Positions 18,940-28,307 of a stretch of DNA of 64,000 bases are shown in pieces. The notes below the pieces were generated by a model, which did no database searches, had not been told where the DNA came from, and saw only the letters and a list, made by a program, of their open reading frames with translations. The translations under genes and the position numbers were made by a program. Within the stretch, counting starts at the first letter, position 1, and each line of letters begins with the position of its first letter. Origin of the DNA: an alpha proteobacterium BAL199 (lineage in GTDB: Bacteria; Pseudomonadota; Alphaproteobacteria; Thalassobaculales; Thalassobaculaceae). The stretch covers positions 1-64,000 of the forward strand of contig ABHC01000022.1 of NCBI GenBank assembly GCA_000171835.1, written 5' to 3'.

Positions 18940-19445
18940 GCGAGGGTGTGGTTCTGCGCCAGGCGTCGACTCCTGACGATCTGGTGGGTTTCGGCCAACT
19001 GGTCCGCGAATATGTGACGTGGCTCGACCTCGACCTCGGCTTCCAGGGCCTGGAAGCCGAGTTGTCCAATCTCGCCGGTGTGTACGGGCCGCCGAAGGGG
19101 GCGATCCTGCTGGCGGTTGAGGGGCCGAAGATCGCCGGCGGCGTCGCGGTGAAGCCATTGCCGGCCGTCGGGCCGGACGCTTGCGAGATGAAGCGATTGT
19201 ACGTGCGGCCGGGCTGGCGCGGCACCGGCCTGGGCGTCCAGTTGGCGCAAGGTGTTCTGGCGGCCGGACGATCGCTGGGCTACCGCCGCATGCTGCTGGA
19301 CACCATCTCCGACCGCATGGGCAGCGCCGTGGCGCTGTATCGGCAACTCGGTTTCGTTGAGCGGACAGCCTACTACCCGAGCCCGATTCCCGGCACGCTG
19401 TACCTCGAAGCTGACCTCGGCGGGCAGCAGGGCGCGCCGTCCTAA
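18936..19445 (+). CDS. GNAT family N-acetyltransferase
   Basis: 169 aa. The acetyl-CoA binding core is 'MKRLYVRPGWRGTGLGVQLAQ' (beta4 plus the R/Q-x-x-G-x-G/A motif A), followed by 'YRRMLLDTI' and the C-terminal 'ALYRQLGF', the standard GNAT order. It transfers an acetyl group from acetyl-CoA to an amine; the substrate is unknown. The start overlaps the end of the DMT exporter by four bases, which suggests modification and export of the same compound, though that is inference. Length is normal and nothing is truncated. Confidence 0.88.
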   Translation: MSEGVVLRQASTPDDLVGFGQLVREYVTWLDLDLGFQGLEAELSNLAGVYGPPKGAILLAVEGPKIAGGVAVKPLPAVGPDACEMKRLYVRPGWRGTGLGVQLAQGVLAAGRSLGYRRMLLDTISDRMGSAVALYRQLGFVERTAYYPSPIPGTLYLEADLGGQQGAPS

Positions 19446-19531
19446 CCCGGTTCTTGGGTTCCGCGCCACTCCCTCTTATGATCGCCGCCGTCCGTATCGG
19501 GCGACGCACTCCAGGAACAGAAGGACGAGCG

Positions 19532-20593
19532 ATGACCACGCTGAAGATTGCAGTGGTTCCGGGCGACGGGATCGGCTGGGAGGTTGTGCCCGAGGGCCTG
19601 AAGGTGCTGGAAGCGGTCGGCCGCAAGCACGGGCTCGACTACACCTTCACCGAGTACGACTGGGGCTGCGAGCGCTTCCACAAGACCGGCAAGCTGATGC
19701 CCCACGACGGGCTGGACCAGTTGAAGCAGTCGGATGCGATCTTCCTCGGCGCGGTCGGCTTCCCGGGCGTGCCGGACCATGTGTCGCTGTGGGGTCTGCT
19801 GATCCCGATCCGCCGCGCCATGCATCAATACGTGAACCTGCGTCCCGTGCGGATGATGAAGGGCATGAAGTGCCCGCTGGTCGGACGCGGTCCGGAAGAC
19901 ATCGACTTCTGGGTGGTGCGCGAGAACAACGAGGGCGAGTACTCGGAGATCGGCGGCCGGCTGAACCAGGGCACCGATCGCGAGATGGCGATCCAGGAGA
20001 CCATCCTGACCCGCCACGGCACCGACCGGATCATGCGCTACGCCTTCGAACTGTGCCGGCGGGTCGGCAAGCAGAAGGTGACCTCGGCCACCAAGTCGAA
20101 CGGCATCATCCACACCATGCCGTTCTGGGACGAGCGGTTCGAGACGGTCGCCAAGGATTACCCGGATCTGAAGACCGACAAGTACCACATCGACATCCTG
20201 ACGGCGCATTTCGTGCTGCACCCGGACTGGTTTGACGTGGTGGTCGGTTCCAACCTGTTCGGCGACATCCTGTCCGACCTCGGCCCGGCGGTGGCCGGCT
20301 CGATCGGCATCGCGCCGTCGGCGAACATCAACCCGGAAGGCGACTACCCGTCGATGTTCGAGCCGGTGCACGGTTCGGCCCCGGACATCGCCGGTAAGGG
20401 CATCGCCAACCCGATCGGCCAGATCTGGTCCGGAGCGATGATGCTGGAGCATCTCGGCCATGCCGAGGCGGCGGCCGACATCGTCAAGGCGATCGAGACG
20501 GTGCTGGAAGGCGGCGGCCCCAAGACCCCGGACCTTGGCGGCCAAGCATCGACCAAGGACCTCGGTGACGCCATCGTCGAGGCCGTTCGATGA
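19532..20593 (+). CDS. Tartrate dehydrogenase / D-malate dehydrogenase family protein
   Basis: 353 aa from ATG 19532, which follows AAGGACGAGCG. Beta-decarboxylating dehydrogenase fold: 'VVPGDGIGWEV' at the N-terminus, 'LRPVRMMKGMKCPL', 'VVRENNEGEYSEIGG', the NAD/metal site 'VGSNLFGDILSDLG', and 'EPVHGSAPDIAGKGIANP'. The 'ENNEGEYS' loop and overall sequence are of the TtuC/DmlA type, oxidising and decarboxylating tartrate, D-malate or a related 2-hydroxy acid with NAD. It is followed 10 nt later by a MaoC-like gene and then by a threonine-synthase-like gene, so the three may be co-transcribed. A second, more distant member of the fold is at 35919. Confidence 0.87.
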   Translation: MTTLKIAVVPGDGIGWEVVPEGLKVLEAVGRKHGLDYTFTEYDWGCERFHKTGKLMPHDGLDQLKQSDAIFLGAVGFPGVPDHVSLWGLLIPIRRAMHQYVNLRPVRMMKGMKCPLVGRGPEDIDFWVVRENNEGEYSEIGGRLNQGTDREMAIQETILTRHGTDRIMRYAFELCRRVGKQKVTSATKSNGIIHTMPFWDERFETVAKDYPDLKTDKYHIDILTAHFVLHPDWFDVVVGSNLFGDILSDLGPAVAGSIGIAPSANINPEGDYPSMFEPVHGSAPDIAGKGIANPIGQIWSGAMMLEHLGHAEAAADIVKAIETVLEGGGPKTPDLGGQASTKDLGDAIVEAVR

Positions 20594-20603
20594 GGATGGG
20601 CCG

Positions 20604-21056
20604 GTGAGAGGGGCCAAGCACTTCGAGGATCTCCAACTCGGCGACGTGATCGAGAGCCAGTCGGTCACCGTCACCGAGAGCCAGATCATGGATTTCGCCT
20701 GGACCTGGGACCCGCAGCCGTTCCACGTCTCCAAGCCCGGCGCCGAAGCGTCGATGTTCGGCGGGCTGATTGCCAGTGGCTTCCACACCGTGGCGCTCAG
20801 CTTCCGGCTGATCTGGCAGGCCGGGCCGATCCAGGCGACCAATGTCGGCGGGCTCGGCCTCGACAACGTCCGCTGGCCGCGTCCGGTGCGACCGGGCGAC
20901 ACCCTGCGCGCCACGGCCGAGGTTCTGGAACTGCGGCCGTCGTCGTCGAAACCGTTCGGCACGGTCCGGCTGAAATACACCACGGTCAACCAGGACGACG
21001 CGGTCGTGATGACGGCCGAGATGCTGCATCTGGTGGCCAAGCGCCCCACTGACTAG
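20604..21056 (+). CDS. MaoC-like hot-dog dehydratase
   Basis: 150 aa from GTG 20604 (GTG AGA GGG GCC AAG), ten bases after the dehydrogenase stop. The MaoC/(R)-hydratase pattern is visible: 'FEDLQLGDVIESQSVTVTESQIMDFAWTWDPQPFHV' supplies the catalytic Asp and His (D-PQPFH), followed by 'FGGLIASGFHT' and 'RPVRPGDTLRATAEV'. It adds or removes water at an enoyl-type bond, usually of a CoA ester. Its placement between a hydroxy-acid dehydrogenase and a PLP lyase suggests a short catabolic route; the substrate is not known. Confidence 0.86.
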   Translation: MRGAKHFEDLQLGDVIESQSVTVTESQIMDFAWTWDPQPFHVSKPGAEASMFGGLIASGFHTVALSFRLIWQAGPIQATNVGGLGLDNVRWPRPVRPGDTLRATAEVLELRPSSSKPFGTVRLKYTTVNQDDAVVMTAEMLHLVAKRPTD

Positions 21057-21068
21057 GCGAGTTCGGCA

Positions 21069-22187
21069 ATGGTCGAGTATGTGTCCCAGGACGGTCGGCA
21101 CCGCCACCCGATTGATGTCCCGCTCTGGCGGTGCCCGGCGACCGGTCAGCCGGTGAACCTGACGCCGGGCGACGGGCTGGACCCCGGCGACATCGACACC
21201 GCCGAGCGGTCGGTGTGGCGCTACGCCACGGCGCTGCGGGTGCCGGCTGCGGCGCGGGTGTCGCTAGGCGAGGGACTGACTCCGCTGGTGCCGACGGCTT
21301 ACGGCGGTGGCTGGCCGCGCATCAAGTGCGAGTACCTCGCACCGTCCGGGTCGTTCAAGGACCGCGGCATGGCGGTGCTGGTCAGTTACCTGAAGTCGCA
21401 CGGCGTCACCGAGGTGATGCTGGACTCCTCCGGCAACGCGGCCGCCTCGCTGGCCTGCTACGCGGCGGCGGCGGGGATGACGGCGCGGCTGATGGTGCCG
21501 GGCTACACCTCGCCGGCCAAGGTGGCACAGATTCGGGTCTACGGCGCCGAGGTGGAACTGGTACCGGGCACCCGCCAGGACTGCGCGACTGCCGCCTTGC
21601 GTCTGGCCGAGGCGGGGCTGTTCTACGCCAGCCACAACTGGCAGCCGTTCTTCGTGGAGGGCACCCGGACCCTCGCCTTCGAGATCTGGGAGCAGTACAG
21701 CTTCGCCGTTCCCGACAACATCGTCATCCCGGCCGGTTACGGCAGCAACCTGATGGGCTGTCATCTCGGCTTCGGCGAGTTGTTGAAGCGCGGGGCGATC
21801 GCACGGATGCCGCGGCTGTTCGCCGCTCAGCCGGCCCACGCCGCGGCCCTGCACGCGGCGTTCCAGGCGAACTCCGATATTCCGGTGCCGATCGACGCCA
21901 AGCCGACGGTGGCCGAGGGCATCGCCACCACCAAGCCGGTGCGGGTGAAGGAGAACATGGCCGCCTTGCGCGGCAGCGGCGGCGGCACCGTCGCAGTGCC
22001 GGAGGACGCGATCCTGCCGGCGATGCACGCCCTGGCTCGCCAGGGTTTCTTCGTCGAGCCGTCGAGCGCGGTGGCCGGCGCCGGCTATGAGATGCTGCTG
22101 GCCGACGGCACGATCTCGGCCGATCAGGAGACGGTGATCGTGCTGACCGGCAACGGCTTGAAGAGCACCGATGCACTGATGGGATGA
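21069..22187 (+). CDS. Threonine synthase-like PLP enzyme
   Basis: 372 aa. Fold-type-II PLP enzyme with the lysine K97 in 'SGSFKDRG', 'DSSGNAAASLACYAAAAG', and the phosphate loop 'PAGYGSNLMG'. The N-terminal 'LWRCPATGQPVNL' is reminiscent of the short zinc-ribbon found in archaeal-type threonine synthases but has only one cysteine. Threonine synthase converts O-phosphohomoserine to threonine; related enzymes act as lyases on other beta- or gamma-substituted amino acids. No homoserine kinase or dehydrogenase is nearby, so a role outside threonine synthesis is possible. It is convergent with the cupin gene. Confidence 0.84.
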   Translation: MVEYVSQDGRHRHPIDVPLWRCPATGQPVNLTPGDGLDPGDIDTAERSVWRYATALRVPAAARVSLGEGLTPLVPTAYGGGWPRIKCEYLAPSGSFKDRGMAVLVSYLKSHGVTEVMLDSSGNAAASLACYAAAAGMTARLMVPGYTSPAKVAQIRVYGAEVELVPGTRQDCATAALRLAEAGLFYASHNWQPFFVEGTRTLAFEIWEQYSFAVPDNIVIPAGYGSNLMGCHLGFGELLKRGAIARMPRLFAAQPAHAAALHAAFQANSDIPVPIDAKPTVAEGIATTKPVRVKENMAALRGSGGGTVAVPEDAILPAMHALARQGFFVEPSSAVAGAGYEMLLADGTISADQETVIVLTGNGLKSTDALMG

Positions 22188-22208
22188 GAGACGGCGATCG
22201 GATCCGGG

Positions 22209-22625
22209 TTATTTCGCCGCAAGCACGTGATCCAGCGCCGGCAGCAGCACGATGCCGTCCTGGTCACTGCCGGAGGAGTGGACCACCAGCCATGTGCAGG
22301 GCAGCGCGCTCCGATTGAACGGAGCGTGCGGGACATTCCCGGGTACGAAAATCTGGTCGCCGGTACGAACGTCGGCGTGATGCTCCAGGTTGTCCCCGTA
22401 GTAGACTGTGCACTCGCCCTCCAGAAGATAGGCGATCGTCTCGATGTCCTGGTGGTGATGGACCTTGGCTCGGGCCCCCGCCGGCATCGGCAGTACGTTC
22501 ATGCAGACCTGCTTCGCACCGACGGTCTCCGACGAAGCACCCGCTCCATAGCTGAATCCTTGCTTGCCGACATAGGTTTGGCCCGGTCGAACGACCTTAA
22601 CTTCATCTGACACAGAGTTGGCCAT
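22209..22625 (-). CDS. Cupin domain protein
   Basis: 138 aa from ATG 22625, with GAGGTG seven bases upstream on its strand; the frame extends to 22736 but without a good start. The single beta-barrel shows the two cupin motifs: 'VHHHQDIETIAYLLEGE' (metal ligands HHH and E) and 'DQIFVPGNVPHAPFN' (second-motif histidine). Small monomeric cupins of this kind bind a divalent metal and serve as dioxygenases, isomerases or sensors. Here no partner indicates the function. It is divergent from dnaG and convergent with the threonine-synthase-like gene. Confidence 0.82.
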   Translation of the reverse strand: MANSVSDEVKVVRPGQTYVGKQGFSYGAGASSETVGAKQVCMNVLPMPAGARAKVHHHQDIETIAYLLEGECTVYYGDNLEHHADVRTGDQIFVPGNVPHAPFNRSALPCTWLVVHSSGSDQDGIVLLPALDHVLAAK

Positions 22626-22794
22626 CGCGCACCTCGTAGGCGGGGAGGTGCTCTTCTTCCTCCAATCGACCATGTAGATCAAGCTGGCATGCCCCGCACG
22701 AACGTGCCGATCGGTCGGTTCCCGACTCCCAATCACCCCTCATTCGGGCGTACACTCCCCGACCCTGCCACTCCTGTGAGAGCCGATCGCCCGC

Positions 22795-24645
22795 ATGGCC
22801 CTGCCTCAAGGCTTTCTCGACGAATTGCGGGACCGGGTGTCGGTCTCGAGCATGGTCGGCCGGCGCCACGCGTTGATCCGCAAGGGGCGAGAGTTCGTGT
22901 CGCTGTGCCCGTTCCACAGCGACAGCAAGCCGTCGCTCAACATCGTCGACGACAAGGGCTTCTACCACTGCTTCGCCTGCGGGGCGCACGGCGACGTCAT
23001 CAAGTTCGTGATGGAGACCGAGGGGCTCGGCTTCATGGAGGCGATCGAGCAACTGGCCGGTGTCGCCGGGCTGGAAGTCCCGAAGGAAACCCCGGAGGAG
23101 CGCCAGCGGGCCGAGCGGACCCGATCGCTGCAGGAAGTCGTCGATCTGGCCTGCCGCTGGTATGAGCGGCAACTGCGAACCTCGATCGGCGATGCCGGGC
23201 TGCGCTACCTGCGTGAGCGCGGGCTGAGCGAAGAGACCATCGCACGCTTCCGCCTCGGCTGGGCGCCGGAGGACCGCAAGGCCCTGCAGCGCGCCATGAA
23301 GGCCGAGGGCGTGGAGGTCGACATCCTGGTCGAGGCCGGGCTGGTCAAGCGCTACGACGACGGCGAGACCGGCGACTACATGCGCGGCCGGGTGCTGTTC
23401 CCGATCACCGACCGGCGCGGCAAAGTCATTGCGTTCGGCGGCCGGGTGCTCGGTGACGGTCAACCGAAATACCTGAACTCGCCCGACACCCCGCTGTTCC
23501 ACAAGGGCCGGGTGCTGTACGGCCTCGCACAGGCACGCGAGGCGGCGCACAAATCCGGGACCCTGGTGGTGACCGAGGGGTACATGGACGTAATCGCGCT
23601 CGCCCAGGTAGGAATTCCGTCCGTGGCTCCGCTCGGTACTGCGCTGACCGAAGACCAGATCGCCGAACTCTGGAAGGTGGTGCCGGAACCGGTGGTGTGC
23701 TTCGACGGCGATACCGCCGGCCAGCGCGCGGCAACGCGGGCCTGCGACCGGGCGCTGCCGATGCTGACGCCGGGGCACTCCCTGCGCTTCATCGTCCTGC
23801 CGGAGGGCGAGGACCCCGACAGCCTGACCCGGCGCGATGGCCCGTCGGGGTTTCGGCGCCTGCTCGACGCGGCAGAACCGATGGTCGACAGGCTGTGGAC
23901 CGCGGAAGCCACCTCCGGACCGGTCGACACGCCCGAGCGGCGCGCCGATTTCTGGCGGCGTGTCCGTGAGCGGATCCGCGTCATTGCCGATCGCACGGTG
24001 CAGCAGAGCTACTCGGACGAGATCGAGACCCGTATCGAGGCGATGCGTCCGTCGCGGCAGAACCGGTCGGACGGCAGAGGGTCCGCTGGCCGGGGGACGT
24101 TCAAGGGTGGCAAATGGACGCCACCACCGGTCGAGCCGCCCGGCAGCCGGGCGTCGCGCGCGCGGGTCGACACCGCACTCGGACAGCGGCAGCAGCAGAT
24201 CATTCTGGCAACGGTGATCCATCATCCTGGCCTCCTGGACGAGCTTGGGGAGACTCTGGCGCATCTGGAACTGGGCGATCAGTTTCTTGACAAGTTGCGT
24301 CGCGAAATCTTAGAGATCACCGAAGCAGATCCAGACCTTGACGCCGCGGGCCTCACGGACCACCTGAAAGCGCTGGGCTACTCGGACACGGTGAACGGCT
24401 TGTTGGGAGCGGACTCGCTTTCACATGCGGCCTTCGCGCGTCCGAGTGCTACGCATTCAGAGGCCCGGGCCGGCCTGATCGAACTGGTGGCGCGCGTGGG
24501 GCGCGGTCGATTGGAGCGGCAGCTTGCGGAGGCCCGGCGTATCGCCGAGGAATCGATGACCGAGGCGGACATGGACCGAATGATGGGACTCCGGAAGGCT
24601 CTGCAGCAAATCACGGTTGGTGCGTCGCTTGAGGACGCAGAGTGA
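22795..24645 (+). CDS. dnaG: DNA primase DnaG
   Basis: 616 aa. The N-terminal CHC2 zinc finger is complete (C38, H41, C59, C62 in 'LCPFH' and 'HCFACG'). The catalytic core follows with '[19 protein letters not shown]', and the TOPRIM domain shows '[12 protein letters not shown]' with its glutamate and the acidic '[12 protein letters not shown]'. The C-terminal helicase-binding part is less conserved. DnaG makes the RNA primers for lagging-strand and origin synthesis with DnaB. Its stop overlaps the GTG 24642 of the rpoD frame, which reproduces the conserved dnaG-rpoD macromolecular-synthesis order without rpsU. Confidence 0.96.
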   Translation: MALPQGFLDELRDRVSVSSMVGRRHALIRKGREFVSLCPFHSDSKPSLNIVDDKGFYHCFACGAHGDVIKFVMETEGLGFMEAIEQLAGVAGLEVPKETPEERQRAERTRSLQEVVDLACRWYERQLRTSIGDAGLRYLRERGLSEETIARFRLGWAPEDRKALQRAMKAEGVEVDILVEAGLVKRYDDGETGDYMRGRVLFPITDRRGKVIAFGGRVLGDGQPKYLNSPDTPLFHKGRVLYGLAQAREAAHKSGTLVVTEGYMDVIALAQVGIPSVAPLGTALTEDQIAELWKVVPEPVVCFDGDTAGQRAATRACDRALPMLTPGHSLRFIVLPEGEDPDSLTRRDGPSGFRRLLDAAEPMVDRLWTAEATSGPVDTPERRADFWRRVRERIRVIADRTVQQSYSDEIETRIEAMRPSRQNRSDGRGSAGRGTFKGGKWTPPPVEPPGSRASRARVDTALGQRQQQIILATVIHHPGLLDELGETLAHLELGDQFLDKLRREILEITEADPDLDAAGLTDHLKALGYSDTVNGLLGADSLSHAAFARPSATHSEARAGLIELVARVGRGRLERQLAEARRIAEESMTEADMDRMMGLRKALQQITVGASLEDAE

Positions 24646-24692
24646 AGACGGCGCCGGCACGGGCACCGGCGAAGAAAGAAAGTCGAGGGACG

Positions 24693-26612
24693 ATGGCGAC
24701 TAAAGCGGCGGCAGCGACGGCGACGACCGAAGAAGAAGAGACCCCGCGCGAGGAGACTCCTGACGGGCCGTTGATGGATAACATCAACCAAGCGGTCAAG
24801 AACCTCATCAAGAAGGGCAAGGAACGCGGTTTCCTGACCTACGATGAGGTGAACGCGGCGCTGCCCCAGGAGGAGATGTCTTCCGAGCAGATCGAAGACA
24901 TCATGAGCGCGCTCAACGAGATGGGCGTGAACGTGGTCGAGAACGAGGACGACGGCGACCAGAGCGCCGAGAAGGAAGATACCGAAGCCAAGCTGGCCGG
25001 TAACGTGTCGGACGATGACGTCGGGCGCACCGACGATCCGGTCCGGATGTACCTGCGCGAGATGGGCTCGGTCGAGCTGTTGTCCCGCGAAGGCGAGATC
25101 GCCATCGCCAAGCGCATCGAGGCCGGCCGCGAGATGATGATCGGCGGGATCTGCGAGAGCCCGTTGACCCTGCGGGCCCTGGTCAACTGGCGCGACCAGC
25201 TCAAGGAAGGCACGGTCCTGCTGCGCGACATCATCGACTTGGAGGCGACGTACGGCGCCGAGGTCGAGACCAACGACACTTCAACCACCACCGAGGGCGA
25301 AGAGACCGAGGGCGAGAACGACGACGACAGCGACGACGAGGAGAACAATCCCTCGCTCTCCGCCATGGAGCAGCAACTGCTGCCCCAGGTGCTGGAGACC
25401 TTCGACAAGATTGCCGATACCTACGGCAAGATGGTCCGCATGCAGAAGCGGCGCTTCGACAAGCTGAAGGGCGGCGAGGAACTGGCGCGGACCACCGAGC
25501 GCAAGTACGAGAAGCTCAAGGGCGAGCTGATCGAGGGGATGGAGAGCGTCCGCCTGCACAACGCCCGCATCGAGGCGCTGGTCGAGCAGCTCTATACTCT
25601 GAATCGACGGCTCAGCCAGGTCGACATCCGGCTCTGGAAGCAGGCCGACCGGGTCGGCGTGTCGCGCAAGAGCTTCATGGAAGAGCACTTCGGCAACGAG
25701 CTGGAGCCCGATTGGCTTGAGCGGGTCGCCACCGTCGATGCCCGCTGGCGGAAATTCGCGGAGACGGCGGCTGAGGAGGTCTCCGAAGCCCGCGAGCATC
25801 TGGCGATGATCTCGGCCGATGCCGGCCTGACGATCGGCGAGTTCCGCCGGATCGTCCAGACCGTGCAGAAGGGCGAACGCGAAGCCGGCCGGGCCAAGAA
25901 GGAGATGGTCGAGGCCAACCTGCGCTTGGTGATCTCGATCGCCAAGAAGTACACCAACCGTGGCCTGCAATTCCTGGACCTGATCCAGGAAGGCAACATC
26001 GGCCTGATGAAGGCGGTCGACAAGTTCGAGTACCGCCGCGGCTACAAGTTCTCGACCTACGCCACCTGGTGGATCCGGCAGGCGATTACCCGCTCGATCG
26101 CCGACCAGGCACGGACCATCCGCATCCCGGTCCACATGATCGAGACCATCAACAAGCTGGTCCGCACCTCGCGCCAGATGCTGCATGAGATCGGCCGCGA
26201 GCCGACTCCGGAGGAACTGGCCGAGAAGCTGGTGATGCCGCTGGAGAAGGTTCGCAAGGTCCTGAAGATCGCCAAGGAGCCGATCAGCCTCGAAACCCCG
26301 ATCGGCGACGAGGAAGACAGCCATCTCGGCGACTTCATCGAGGACAAGAACGCGGTCCAACCGTTGGACGCCGCGATCCACGCCAACTTGCGCGAGACCA
26401 CGACCCGGGTGCTGGCCAGCCTGACCCCGCGCGAAGAGCGGGTGCTGCGCATGCGCTTCGGGATCGGCATGAACACCGACCACACCCTCGAAGAGGTCGG
26501 CCAGCAGTTCAGCGTGACCCGCGAGCGTATTCGCCAGATCGAAGCAAAGGCGCTGCGCAAGCTGAAGCACCCGAGCCGTTCGCGCAAACTGCGTAGCTTC
26601 CTCGACTACTGA
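24693..26612 (+). CDS. rpoD: Principal RNA polymerase sigma factor RpoD (sigma-70)
   Basis: 639 aa from ATG 24693, opening '[16 protein letters not shown]' with GAGGGA six bases upstream; GTG 24642, overlapping dnaG, would add 17 residues. Region 1.1 (about 25-90) is followed by region 1.2 '[21 protein letters not shown]', an acidic insert rich in Asp/Glu around 190-215, and the non-conserved region. Region 2 is '[41 protein letters not shown]', with 2.4 '[13 protein letters not shown]'; region 4.2 is '[29 protein letters not shown]'. It directs housekeeping transcription. Transcriptional coupling with dnaG is likely. Confidence 0.97.
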   Translation: MATKAAAATATTEEEETPREETPDGPLMDNINQAVKNLIKKGKERGFLTYDEVNAALPQEEMSSEQIEDIMSALNEMGVNVVENEDDGDQSAEKEDTEAKLAGNVSDDDVGRTDDPVRMYLREMGSVELLSREGEIAIAKRIEAGREMMIGGICESPLTLRALVNWRDQLKEGTVLLRDIIDLEATYGAEVETNDTSTTTEGEETEGENDDDSDDEENNPSLSAMEQQLLPQVLETFDKIADTYGKMVRMQKRRFDKLKGGEELARTTERKYEKLKGELIEGMESVRLHNARIEALVEQLYTLNRRLSQVDIRLWKQADRVGVSRKSFMEEHFGNELEPDWLERVATVDARWRKFAETAAEEVSEAREHLAMISADAGLTIGEFRRIVQTVQKGEREAGRAKKEMVEANLRLVISIAKKYTNRGLQFLDLIQEGNIGLMKAVDKFEYRRGYKFSTYATWWIRQAITRSIADQARTIRIPVHMIETINKLVRTSRQMLHEIGREPTPEELAEKLVMPLEKVRKVLKIAKEPISLETPIGDEEDSHLGDFIEDKNAVQPLDAAIHANLRETTTRVLASLTPREERVLRMRFGIGMNTDHTLEEVGQQFSVTRERIRQIEAKALRKLKHPSRSRKLRSFLDY

Positions 26613-26632
26613 GCATCGACGGGTCTCGTGCG

Positions 26633-26661
26633 TTGACAGCCGGCGGGCTAGCCCGGTAACT
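26633..26661 (+). promoter_or_regulatory. Candidate sigma-70 promoter of the tRNA gene
   Basis: TTGACA at 26633-26638, 17 bases, then the weak GTAACT at 26656-26661. The start point would fall about 20 bases before the tRNA. The -35 is perfect, the -10 poor, so this is suggestive only. Confidence 0.4.
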
Positions 26662-26688
26662 GGCTGGCAACGCCGGACCGTCGGCGCC

Positions 26689-26764
26689 GGACCCGTAGTT
26701 CAGCGGTCAGAACGCGCCGCTCATAACGGTGTTGTCGCAGGTTCGAATCCTGCCGGGTCCACCA
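26689..26764 (+). tRNA. tRNA with CAT anticodon, probably tRNA-Ile2 (lysidine type)
   Basis: 76 nt with encoded CCA. Acceptor GGACCCG (26689-26695) pairs with CGGGTCC (26754-26760); D arm GTTC...GAAC; anticodon stem CGCCG/CGGTG with anticodon CAT at 26722-26724; T arm GCAGG TTCGAAT CCTGC. A CAT anticodon could mean elongator Met, initiator Met or Ile2. The first pair G1-C72 excludes a typical initiator, and the short D loop resembles the bacterial Ile2 pattern rather than elongator Met. If Ile2, it is the substrate of TilS at 2351. Confidence 0.85.
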
Positions 26765-26786
26765 ATTTCCCGCTGGCGCTCGTCGA

Positions 26787-26828
26787 TTGACGCACATCAA
26801 GGACGGTCACCCGATCCGCGGTGATACT
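26787..26828 (+). promoter_or_regulatory. FNR/FixK-like class II promoter
   Basis: TTGACGCACATCAA at 26787-26800 matches the FNR/FixK consensus TTGAT-N4-ATCAA in 9 of 10 defined positions. A -10 like GATACT follows at 26823-26828. The box centre (26793.5) lies 41.5 bp before a start at 26835, exactly the class II activator geometry. It precedes the exported protein at 26866 and possibly the YeeE pair. Confidence 0.6.
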
Positions 26829-26865
26829 GCCGGGTGATGTGTCGTCAGAATTGAGGGAGAATCCG

Positions 26866-27282
26866 ATGGGTTCGGTCATTCGGGTCGCGCTGGTCGCGAC
26901 CGCTCTGTTCATCTCCGCCGCGCTGCCGGTTGCCGCGCAACAGGCGGGAACTGCGCCGACCGCGTCGGCTCCGGCCAACCAGGCCAGCGAGAACACTTCC
27001 AAGGACGTGAACGCGTTGCTTGAGCGTTTGCGCAACGACTTCCAGCGGATGGCTGACGCCGCCCGCCAGGGCACACAGGATGTGTTGAACCGTCAGACCC
27101 TTGTCGTCATCACCACCGATCAGTTGATCGCCATCGCGGCCGGCGCGGTTGCGGGTGCCGTGGTCGTCGACCTGCTGGGCGGCGGCGGGATGGCGACGCT
27201 GACGGCTGCGGCCATTGGCGGCGTCGCCGGGCACTGGATCTACACGCAGCCGGCGCAATCGGCGCCTGTCCCGGGCGGTTGA
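26866..27282 (+). CDS. Small exported glycine-zipper-like protein of unknown function
   Basis: 138 aa from ATG 26866, with GAGGGAGA a few bases upstream. It has a clear signal peptide (MGSVIRVALVATALFISAALPVAAQQ, cleaved after 'AAA-like' VAA) and then an amphipathic middle ('ALLERLRNDFQRMADAARQGTQD'). The C-terminal half is hydrophobic and Gly/Ala-rich ('IAAGAVAGAVVVDLLGGGG', 'AAIGGVAGHWIY'), resembling glycine-zipper membrane segments. I do not recognise the family. The FNR-like box upstream suggests low-oxygen expression. It lies 30 nt before a two-part YeeE/YedE transporter and may be co-transcribed with it. Confidence 0.75.
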   Translation: MGSVIRVALVATALFISAALPVAAQQAGTAPTASAPANQASENTSKDVNALLERLRNDFQRMADAARQGTQDVLNRQTLVVITTDQLIAIAAGAVAGAVVVDLLGGGGMATLTAAAIGGVAGHWIYTQPAQSAPVPGG

Positions 27283-27312
27283 TGACCGCCTGGCAATGAG
27301 CGGGGTCTCGGG

Positions 27313-27756
27313 ATGACACCGTTGACAATTCTGGACGCAGCGACTGCGCTCGCCGGCGGTGCCTTGATCGGATTGTCGACGGTTGTTCTGTTGCTGGGCG
27401 TCGGCCGGATTGCTGGAATCAGCGGCGTGTTTGGCCGGTTCCTCCCGCCTTACGACGGACGGCTGCCCGGTTGGGCGGTCGGGTTCCTGGTTGGCTTGAT
27501 CGGTGTTCCGGCGATCATCGCCGCTCTGGGTGGTGGGTTCTCGACTCTTCCGCCGGTCGAAATGCCGTGGATTGTGGCGGGTGGCATCCTGGTCGGTGCC
27601 GGCGCGACGCTCGGCAACGGCTGTACCAGCGGGCACGGCGTTTGCGGTTTGGCGAGGCTGTCGCCGCGGTCGATGGTGGCGGTTGCGGTGTTCCTGCTGG
27701 TCGCAATCGCAACGGTCGCTGCCGTCTCCGTAGTCCAGCAGCTTGGCGCGTCGTAG
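27313..27756 (+). CDS. YeeE/YedE family membrane protein, N-terminal half
   Basis: 147 aa, ATG 27313 following GGGGTCTCGGG. About four membrane helices. The family motif 'GNGCTSGHGVCGL' is present, with cysteines at 104 and 111 in the conserved pore loop. YeeE/YedE (thiosulfate) transporters take up thiosulfate or related sulfur species; in many bacteria the two halves are encoded by separate adjacent genes, as here with the next gene. No sulfur-oxidation gene or regulator is adjacent, so the physiological partner is not shown. Confidence 0.87.
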   Translation: MTPLTILDAATALAGGALIGLSTVVLLLGVGRIAGISGVFGRFLPPYDGRLPGWAVGFLVGLIGVPAIIAALGGGFSTLPPVEMPWIVAGGILVGAGATLGNGCTSGHGVCGLARLSPRSMVAVAVFLLVAIATVAAVSVVQQLGAS

Positions 27757-27773
27757 GGCCGGAGGAAAAGCGG

Positions 27774-28196
27774 ATGCGCGGTTTTCTGATCGGCCTGGCC
27801 AGCGGCGGTCTGTTCGGTGGCGGACTGGTCCTGTCGGACATGGTGAACCCGGCCCGCGTGCTGGGCTTCCTGGATGTGTTTGGTGCGTGGGATCCTCGTT
27901 TGGCCTTCGTGCTGGCCGGCGCGGTGATTGTTGCGTTCATCGGCCGCCGACTGGTGATCGCCCAGGGCGAGCCGTTGTTCGATCGCCAATTTCATGAACC
28001 AACGTCCCGAGCATTGGACGCCCCGTTGCTGCTGGGAGCCGCACTCTTCGGGCTTGGCTGGGGGTTGGTCGGGCTGTGTCCGGGACCGGCACTTGCCGGT
28101 CTGGCGATGGGGCGACCGGAGACAGTCGCGTTCGTAGTCGCCATGACAGTCGGGATGATCGCGGTCCGCTGGGAGCGTCGCGTCCGCGGACGCTGA
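27774..28196 (+). CDS. YeeE/YedE family membrane protein, C-terminal half (DUF6691 type)
   Basis: 140 aa from ATG 27774, preceded by GGAGGAAAAG, 17 nt after the first half. Three to four hydrophobic helices; it shows the paired motif 'GLVLSDMVNPARVLGFLDVFGAWDP' near the start and 'GLCPGPALAGL' with C102, the counterpart of the first gene's pore cysteines. The two proteins are expected to assemble into one transporter. Length is normal for the split form. Translation is probably coupled to the upstream gene. Confidence 0.87.
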   Translation: MRGFLIGLASGGLFGGGLVLSDMVNPARVLGFLDVFGAWDPRLAFVLAGAVIVAFIGRRLVIAQGEPLFDRQFHEPTSRALDAPLLLGAALFGLGWGLVGLCPGPALAGLAMGRPETVAFVVAMTVGMIAVRWERRVRGR

Positions 28197-28307
28197 CGAC
28201 AACCACACCACACTCCGATTGCCGGTTCGAGCGCTCTGTGAAATCGTCGAGACGGAGGTGTCGCGGTCGAGCGCCCACCTTCGCTGAACGATGGGAAGGG
28301 GGCGGAG

